From Blattamonas nauphoetae (Eukaryota > Preaxostyla > Oxymonadida), in contig JARBJD010000003.1 in the NCBI GenBank assembly GCA_033064195.1, positions 558,001-622,000 on the forward strand: 64,000 bases of DNA, in the 5' to 3' direction. The position numbers were made by a program, and so were the translations under genes. The notes beneath the pieces were generated by a model. The model searched no databases, was not told where the DNA came from, and saw nothing but the letters and a program-made list of their open reading frames with translations. Of the stretch, positions 56,268 through 64,000 are shown one piece after another (the stretch's first letter is position 1; every line of letters begins with the position of its first letter).

Positions 56268-59200
56268 TTACTCTGGCAGGTATTCGTCCTCCATCATGTC
56301 TCCTTCGTCGCCATACTCCCCGACATCTCCAAATCCCAACACATCCATCGAAAAATCCGCTGCTGTCATGTTTTCCTTCAGTTCTGTGGGAGGAAGTTTG
56401 GTCAGCACACTCAAACACTCCGACAGAATCTCTGCCGAGATCTTCTCTCCCGACTCCATCAGAATGTTCAACAGTGTCTCGCGTGACAGGACACCCGTCA
56501 GCGGCTCTGCCCCCAGCTTTTTGAATGCCTCTTCGATATCTTCTTGTGTCGGACCCTGAACTGGCCTGTGATTCACATACACTCTGAGAAACTCGTTCAG
56601 GTTTGCTGCCTTCGGAAGTTGGCCCGTCTTTTCCCTTCCCGACCACTCAAAATCAGCAATCAAATCAGCAACCTCCTTTTCGGTGGGGAAGAAGCCGATC
56701 GCACGGACAATGTTGGGCACCTGTGACATGGGCACCTCTCCTGTGATCTTCCTCCCGATGGTCGTGTCCTCTCCCTGCGACCTCAGCTGGGCGTAGTAGA
56801 ACATGTTCACAATCTCGTTGTACAGTGGCCCTTCCATCCCCCCTTCCAGCTGAGCAATGTGCACGTTGCTTCCGACATCTACGTTCTGCACCGAACACCA
56901 CCGCTCCATCGCTTCCGGATCGAACTTCCATCCAAAGATGGTGTAGTCCTCCCCTCCCACCGTCAGCAGCCGCGTCCCGTCGTGTGTGAGCACAGCATCA
57001 GCAACTGTGTGCGGGTGTGCGATGAGTCCCATCGTGTTGAGCAGGTTGCCGTCCAGCGGGAGTTTGATGATCCCCACAATCCGCTCCTCTGTTGTGTATG
57101 CAATGTAGCGTTTGCAGAGCGGGGGGTTCAGCCCGCTTGGTTCCCCTCCCGTGGCATTCGCTGGGAACGGGACAAACCTGTTCACAGGAAGACCGAATGC
57201 TGGGGCCAGCACAACTCTTCGGATTCGCTTTGTCTGAGCATCGAGGAACTTGAACTTCATGTCCGACGTGGCAATCAGGATGCAGTCTCCCGGTCCGAAG
57301 TAGCCGAATGTTTTGGCTGTTCCGCTTGCTTTGAAGAGCGCCGGATCGATCTCCTCTGCGGTCTGGTTCTGTTTCCCAGCCTGTGCGGGATTGGACTGTT
57401 TGGCGACCTCTTTGGGCGTTGTACTGACAGACGAACGCATCTGCCTGGATTGTGATTGTCGCATCCCACCCGCGATGAGAGAGGACACACTGTCACGCAC
57501 TCCGATTCCGTCGCTTCCTGGCCCTCCACTCGCTGAGGGAGCACTTGCTCGCAGAACATGCTCGGGTGGCGGTCGAGAGGCGGGAAGGTAGAGACACGCT
57601 GTTGGAATGGCGACTTGCTCAATCTTCCACGAGTCAGCAACTTTGAATCCCTTCAGGACAGACGAGCCCTCCACATCAAACTCCACCAGGCGGCGATCGG
57701 CAGAGATGGAGAAGAGAACGTATTTGTGGGTGGAGGACAGTGCGAATTCGAGACCCGTGATTTTCTTCCTGTGACACCTATTTCGCCCAACATACACCCA
57801 GTCTCCGTCTTCGCTGAGAATTGCCTCATCAGCACTCACCTCCTCGCCCTCCAGCCTCCTTCTGTACAGCAACACACACCTGTCCAGGTCACACCCTGCC
57901 ATGAAGTTCCCGTCGGGGGCGAACACAAGCCGAGTGATGGTGTCTGAGCTGTTGTGGAACGTCCAGTGCTCGACAAAGCAATTGGACGCAGTGCCTGCTG
58001 CCCCAGCCTGTTGCGTGTAGTCACACAGCAGCATCTTCAACATGCCGTTCCTGAATCCAATCGCAATGTAATGTCCAGTCGGGTCAAACGCGATGGTGTG
58101 GGCGGCCTTGTCGTACTGTTTCTCTGCAACCACCTTCTTCAGCTCCGTGTCGTAGAACGTGACTGTTCCCGCGCGGTTGGCGATGGCTGCGAGGGAGCAC
58201 TTCGGGTGCATCGCAATGCCAAACACGGGACCAGCCTGGCCCTTCAGAAGCAACTCTCCACGGCCGACTTGGCGGCTTCCATCGTCTTTCTTGGCTGCCT
58301 TCTTGTCAGCTCCATGGGCACCGCTCATGGTCTCTTCAGCAAACGACGATCCGTTGATCTGCACAACTTTAGCTTGCGTTGTTCCAATAATCAGGTCGGG
58401 CAAAGCGACTGTTCTTGGATCCATATCCTTTTGAGACTTTCCAAGCCCAAGTGCATCGTCAATTTTGTCGATTGGGGGCATGTCACACAAAGCAATTGAT
58501 GAGATCGCCCCAGCTCCAATATCCTCAAACCACCCCGTTAATCTGAATTGGAAATCGAAAAACCTGATGTTTCCATCAACGTCACCGGTGATTAGGAAGC
58601 GATCGTGGATCAGGAGGACCGAAGCGGCTCGAGGATGAAGTTTCAGGATTTTCACGACTCTTCGTTCTCCTGTTGTTGCGATTCCACTCGTCATACCCAT
58701 ATCATCTCCATCATCATCGTCTTCTTTCGTTGCATGTGTATCCCACAGAACAAAGTCACCATCTGATGTTGATGTGACTGTTTGCGTGGAATGTGGGAAG
58801 AAACAGGTTTGAATAAAAGGTGCAACTTCACGATGAAGATCCTTTGTATTTAGAGCTGGTGAATAAAAGGCCAACTGTGTTCCTTCACTTTGTTCACTGT
58901 TTTCGTCGTCCTCTTCCTCTTTCTCCCCAGTTGACTCTGTCCGAGTCCAGAAAACAACACGGCGAGGTCCCGTTGTTGCAATTTCGGTAGGATTTGTTTC
59001 ATTGAATTTGATGTGATGTTGGACCGATCCCGTGCGGATGATTGATCGAGCAATGATATTATGCGATTCATTTGCGAGCCAATCCCACAAGATTATTTCC
59101 TGTACAGGAGTGTTTGCACTTTCTGCAGTGTTGTCTGTTGGAAGAATGATATCCATCATCTCGTTCCCAACTCCTCTGATTTCGATTCCGTCTGAAACGT

Positions 59201-59891
59201 CTCTTTGTGTCGAGGCTTGAGGTTGAGATTGAGCTCCATCTTGATGTTGGCCAGGATTTTGTGGAGCATTTGGATAGACTGGGGTTGAAAGAGTAGCAAT
59301 TATTGTCGAATCTGGGGAGAGGTCCATGGCAATAACTCCCTGAGTGAGATTCAAAAAGAAAGTGTCAAACATCTTCCGTCTGTGAGAAAATATTCTTCAC
59401 AGGGATTCCTGTCTCCGAGTTCCAGACAATGATCATCGAATCTGGACCAGTATCGGCAGTAAAGATCCATTTTCGATCTCGACTTACACAAATGCATGAA
59501 ATTTGATTGCACTGCACAATAGTTAGAAGATAGATAGGAATGAGAGAAAAATGTCCCGATAATGAGAAAAGACGAGAACATACATGTCCCTGGAGAAGTT
59601 GTTGTGTTTGAGTATCAAGGTCGTAAATTACAGCGGTATGTGCAGATGTGTAGACGATTGCCTAGACAAGGGTAAATAAACAGTTGAAAGTTTTGAGAAA
59701 GGCTGGACAATTGATCAAACTCGCCTTGTTTCAGTGATGAGTGATAAGACATCATTCTTTATGTCTTTATTCAACCCAAGGGTGTAATCAAGAGTCTATT
59801 GTCAAAGGAAACAACAAAAACGAGGAATTTATTGGAGAATGCTTGATGAAAACAGGAAAAACATTCGACATACCAAGACGTTCGTTGACAT
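56268..59891 (-). CDS. CFAP251: CFAP251 (WDR66) calcium-binding WD-repeat axonemal protein
   Basis: CFAP251 belongs to the calmodulin- and spoke-associated complex at the base of radial spoke 3 in motile cilia. A short first exon (MSTNVL, start 59891) leads to TLDYTLGLNKDIKNDVLSLI, then AIVYTSAHTAVIYDLDTQTQ, CNQISCICVSRDRKW and DSMIIVWNSETGIPVKNIF. Introns precede each block; a 31-nt intron at about 59341-59371 leads into the long exon GVIAMDLSPDSTIIATLS. WD repeats fill the middle. The C-terminus has the family's EF-hand-like region (RSQGEDTTIGRKITGEVPMS, FLRVYVNHRPVQGPT). It ends DEYLPE at 56268. About 1,110 residues in all, intact. Confidence 0.9.
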
Positions 59892-60024
59892 CCATGAAAG
59901 TAATGGGTACAACAAAAAAAGATAAGGAGTATTCCAGCTCATATCTGTCAACAGTTTTTATAAAAGAATGATAAATGAGTAGGTTAACTCTTTAGAAAGA
60001 TTAATAATTGCTTTTTGGGGAAAA

Positions 60025-62338
60025 CTATTCCATGAACGTTTGTGACAAATCTGGTCCTCTCATCTCTGCTTGGATGATCTGTTGTGCGTGGATTTGGACA
60101 TACTTCTGGAAGAGAGAGAACGAATCTTTTGCTTTGAAGAACGAAAGGGCTTCTGACGGAGTTAGAGGATGAGGAGAAGTGTGTGGATGGTGGGTTTGGA
60201 AAAGGACGCGATACACTGGAGACAAGAAAACCCAACCAAAATGTCAAAGACGAAAAACACACTGAAGTCTTCAGTTTCTGTTTGGCAGGTTTGTTGAGTG
60301 GAGTCTGAGTCAATAGCGAGAACTCGCTTGAGCCAGAGAGGAGTGAAGAGCGGGGCTGACGGCATGACGAAAATAGAAACAAACAGTCGGAGTCGGCCTC
60401 AGACGGAGATGAAAGATCTTCAGACCATTCAATTTCAGAATAAAGATCAGTCAACACTCTCAAAATGGCCTGAAAATAGAAAGTGATTGAGATAACACAC
60501 CTTTCGTATCTGAACGTTCACATCAAACACCTTCAAGTTGAGGAGAGTCAACTTGCCAGTCACGTTCACAGGAAGGCCGACGAGTGTGTGAAGACCGTTC
60601 AGGCGAGCGTCCTTGTTTATACAATGGAGACACACAAACGCACATAGCGAAGCGACATCGGCAAGACGGATACCGCCAGCCTCAGATTGAGAAACGAAGA
60701 ACGACGCCCCAAATTCAGAACGGACGACTGAGAGAAACAGAACGAAGATGCAGCAGCGAGAAAGGCAGACTGTGTGTGGCAACTTGGAAGGTGTCCTGGT
60801 TGGTGCTGAAGGAGTTGGAGGGATGCTTGATCGACATGAGAATGGCCTTGCACAGTCGGAACAGTCCCACGCAGGGTCCGAACATGGCGAGGAGGAGAGA
60901 GAGGAAGAGCGGGTGGTCTGAAAACGTGAGAAAGAGTGCCGAATACCCTTCTTCTCAAAAATCTGGAAGGCATCAATGGATAGGAGTGTATCCTGAACGA
61001 CGTGTGGAAGTTCAGGCGAATGACACACTCTCACCAGACACTCCGTCATGACTCGCAGACTCTGAGCCTCCCTTTCCGCCTCGTCCTGCTCACGCGACAC
61101 ACCATCGCGTCTCGCCCGAGTTTTTCTTCGCCGAGACTTGTCAAAAGCTTCCTTTCGTGCTTGGGCTTGGATGGTGTGCTTGAAGAAGCAGAGAAGGAGC
61201 CCAGAAAAGATTCTCTGAGTCTTTTCAGTTTTGAGCTGATCGGATCGGACGATTGTGAGAAGTGCGTTGTCCAGTCTGGCACTCACGACTGCCGCGTTGA
61301 TTGGGTTGAAAATGTCTGCTCGAGGGTTGGCCTCATCAGCGCCAGGACGATCACGATGGCGACGAGATTGTGTGGAGAGCGGAGGATGCCCAGAAGGAGA
61401 AAGAGTCGGGAGCATCGACACAACTTGCGAGACGTGGATGAGAGAGAGGAAGAGACTTGTCATCGATGCTGTGGAGATCAGAGAGAACAGAGACACACCT
61501 CCAATCGCTTTCAGAATCGTTTGATATCTCTCAAAGCCAACTTCAGACGCACCCGGGTTGAAAAGGAAGCTCATCACCACAATGTGACACGTTGGGGAGG
61601 TTTCACCGGACCCACTCGACCTGACGAAGAGAGGAACGAAACTGTTTTCCGTCTTCTTCGGCCTTGGCTCGACCTCGTCGTCCATCCAATCATCATCCTG
61701 ATCTTGGGAAGGAAGCTGTGCGGGTGACTGTTGTGTCAGTGCTTGGCTGTCAACCTCTGAAGTCTCTTGGACTTGTGTTTCGAGCTCGGACAGAATGGAG
61801 ACAAGTCCGCGGTGGAGGACAGACTGACGGGCAAGCAGGATAATCCAACGGATGTTGTCTTCTTCTTCAAACGGAGCGACTTCAACTGATGATGCTTGGG
61901 TTGATGTCGATTGACGCCTTGGAGTTGCTGGCTGTGAAGTTAGAAAGACCCATGTGACATTTGTGAAATCCATCGGCCATTGAGACGGATACGTGTTGGA
62001 TAAAAGCCAAGATAGTACACGGAGAGTCGATATTCCGACTTGTTTGAGTTGTGTCTCGGATTCAAGAAGGAGGGAGATGTCATCAATTGAAGAATCAGCA
62101 GATTGAGTACGAAATGTATTGAAGATGTCTGAATAGTATGAGAGACATATGTTTAATAGCTGCCGATATGGAGTTGCAAAGAATAGTTCAAAGAGAGGGA
62201 CAATTGCTTCTGTTCCATTGTTCTTGGCATGAACCATTTCCTCCTCAATTTTCTCGACTTGTGTGAGTATCTAAGAAGGAGAGAGATGATTTTGAAAGTG
62301 AACTCTCACACATTGTCAAGTTGATGAGAGAAATTCAT
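60025..62338 (-). CDS. Unrecognised multi-exon helical protein (possible ARM/HEAT type)
   Basis: Start MNFSHQLDN (62338) splices to ILTQVEKIEEEMVHAKNN; a long exon follows to FQIFEKK. Introns of 29 nt (about 60921-60949), about 44 nt (near 60727-60770), about 31 nt (60471-60502), 29 nt (near 60357-60385) and about 47 nt (near 60226-60272) then join in phase. The protein continues HPLFLSLLLAMFGPCVGLFR, IVRSEFGASFFVSQSEAGGI, NLKVFDVNVQIRKAILRVLT, and ends FSLFQKYVQIHAQQIIQAEM to a TAG at 60025-60027. About 690 residues, largely helical, with hydrophobic repeats suggestive of ARM/HEAT solenoids. No family recognised. The frame is clean across every junction, so it is a real gene. Confidence 0.65.
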
Positions 62339-62509
62339 GAAGGAGACTGTGAGAAAAGTGTTGGCTCTTCTACTGTCGTGTCAAAATACGGTCGAATATT
62401 AATTGATGGTAAAACAACAAGATTGAACTGAACAATCATGAGACAGCGCTTGAGATGATTGATTGATTAACAAGAATCTTGAAAAGCATTGTCATGGGGT
62501 TGATCAGCA

Positions 62510-63529
62510 ATGACGTCACTCGTTGACCTTCCACCGCCAATCATTGTCAATATCGCCTCCAACCTGCCAGACAAGGGACTTTTTTCGCTCGCTATGTTGA
62601 ACCAGAAGATGCGAGAACTTATCCGTACGACTGCAACAACCACTCCTCCAATCTGTGTCACATCGCCAGAGGAGAAAGAAAACATCCGAAAACTCATTCA
62701 AAGTGTGTTCTTTTTGGGATTTATCTTCTTTATCCGACAACATTTGACTCTTTCTCGCCGTATATCAATCCACAGCATACCCAAATCTCACTGACGTCAA
62801 TATCTCTCACTCAAGATATCTTACGGATGATATCATTGAATTCCTCGTGGAAAAATGTCCAAAGATTTCCAAACTCAAGCTGTGGAATTGCTTAACATTG
62901 ACTGATGCTGGTCTCTTCTCTCTCTTCTCATTCATCATCAAACTCTCCTTTTCTCTTCAAACTCTGAATTGTTATTCATTCCACACTTTTTACTTGATGT
63001 CATGGTAGCACTCCACTCCATTTCAAGACTGACCGATCTCAAATGGATCTGTTTGGGAGACAATCAAAATTTCTCAAACGACGGGGTCACAGAAGTCCTA
63101 AAGGGCTGTGAACAACTTGAAACATTGGATATAACACTCTGTACCAATGTTACTTCAGCTCTGGCGGCTTCTATTGCCGAGCACGGAAAGATGTTGAAAG
63201 AGTTGATTGCAGAGTTCTGCCCAGCCTTTGCAACCAATGATGCTCTCGCTACTATTGCAGGTGGACAATGCAGACAACTTGAAAAACTCATCATGGGAAA
63301 CGGAACGGCCAGTGATGAAGGAATCGAAGCTCTCTTCATTTCACCTCTGAAGGACACACTGACAATACTCGACTTCAGACGCAATGCCGAAATTCAACAA
63401 TCGGGCTACGATAAGATCAGACTGTTTCCAAACATTCAGGAAATCGATGGTGTTCCTGTCAGCAGCCTCCCCGAGGAGGATACTGGGGCGTACTTCATCA
63501 GCAAACGCGCTATGTACGGCGATGGATAA
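62510..63529 (+). CDS. F-box and leucine-rich repeat protein
   Basis: The start MTSLVDLPPPIIVNIASNLP with KGLFSLAMLNQKMRELI is an F-box, the Skp1-binding module of SCF ubiquitin ligases. Introns at about 62702-62775 and 62931-63006 join in phase to NLTDVNISHSRYLTDDIIEF, LKLWNCLTLTDAALHSISRL and LDITLCTNVTSALAASIAEH, which are LRR repeats of the cysteine-containing type. The end is SKRAMYGDG at 63529. About 290 residues, so a short member with few repeats. It is divergent from the 62338 gene, 171 bp between starts. Confidence 0.75.
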
Positions 63530-63774
63530 TCTTTTTATTTGATGTTCTCTACTTCCTTCATTCCATGTCATCAGTGTCCTTTGTCATATATCATCTTTTG
63601 TTCAGAACACAACACTTTCTTGAGAACTCTTTTTTTTTCTGGTGATCGATGAGAGATCATCAGAAGAAGAAAAGAGCGAATGCAACCTGGGTTCACTTCA
63701 AAAACTATGTTGACGATCATGGTCCAAGTTCGTTGAACGATTGTGAAATGGTTCGGCAGAAGGAGATAATCTGT

Positions 63775-64000
63775 TTACATCTTGTTCATGCTAGCAACGT
63801 CAGCCGACTGAACATCATCCATCTCCCCAATCATTTCTTCAATAATTTCAGTTGATGGAACTTTCTCATCCTCGATTGAACAGCTCACTGAGATCTTCTT
63901 GACACCGAAGGCGACATCGATAAGCTTGTCTGAACAAAGAAGAAGCAAGGACATCACGAGAGAGAAACATTGGCATACAGTCACCCCACACAAGACCATC
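63775..64000 (-). CDS. EEF1B: Elongation factor 1B beta, C-terminal exons (partial)
   Basis: The last exon (63775-63929) reads KLIDVAFGVKKISVSCSIED then EEMIGEMDDVQSADVASMNK M and stops, matching the guanine-exchange domain of eEF1B beta, which recharges eEF1A with GTP. A 49-nt intron (63930-63978) separates it from an exon at the window edge reading DGLVWGD, the family's DGLLWG motif. The rest lies beyond the right end. Highly conserved; the gene looks intact as far as seen. Confidence 0.9.
   Translation of the reverse strand, partial: MVLCGVTVCQCFSLVMSLLLLCSDKLIDVAFGVKKISVSCSIEDEKVPSTEIIEEMIGEMDDVQSADVASMNKM

Overview
The window is nuclear DNA of a protist. Its genes carry many very short GT-AG introns (29 to 60 nt) and use standard stop codons. 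It encodes motile-cilium proteins (CFAP251, a DRC12/CCDC153 homologue, dynein heavy-chain remnants). It also holds relics of families I associate with oxymonad flagellates such as Blattamonas and Monocercomonoides: TmcB-like membrane proteins, beta-helix surface proteins and an ARM-like family with an ETRKACRLLDKL motif. I infer an oxymonad (Preaxostyla); that rests on recalled family resemblance, not a search.

The two flanks are functional and the middle is a graveyard. At the left end (30-3735, minus) lies a spliced protein phosphatase 5 gene with TPR and PPP catalytic domains, split by an unusual insertion of about 575 residues. From about 4 to 48 kb nearly every coding stretch is broken: two coiled-coil genes, a Gln-rich gene, three beta-helix surface proteins, a dual-specificity phosphatase relative, an ARM-like gene, a dynein heavy chain, a TmcB-like protein and a TRF4-type poly(A) polymerase. 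These are interleaved with DNA transposons: TA-flanked Tc1/mariner-like MITEs, a hAT-like element with a clean 8-bp target duplication, a split Tc1 DD34E transposase, and several long inverted repeats. The largest inverted pair (ends at 10797-11210 and 23499-23894) bounds a 13-kb unit flanked by a 14-bp direct repeat. Four copies of tRNA-like pol III modules occur inside mobile or repeated units.

From 48.5 kb to the right end the DNA is compact and intact: PP2A scaffold subunit A, an MSP/ASH-domain protein (possibly damaged), PP2A regulatory subunit B'' with EF-hands, the DRC12 homologue, an Rpr2/Rpp21-like zinc-ribbon protein, CFAP251, an unrecognised protein read from at least eight exons, an F-box/LRR protein, and the C-terminal exons of eEF1B beta. 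Spacing is 130-250 bp in most of this block. PP2A A and B'' lie 1.6 kb apart on the same strand, so two subunits of one phosphatase holoenzyme are neighbours. CFAP251 and DRC12 both act in the axoneme.
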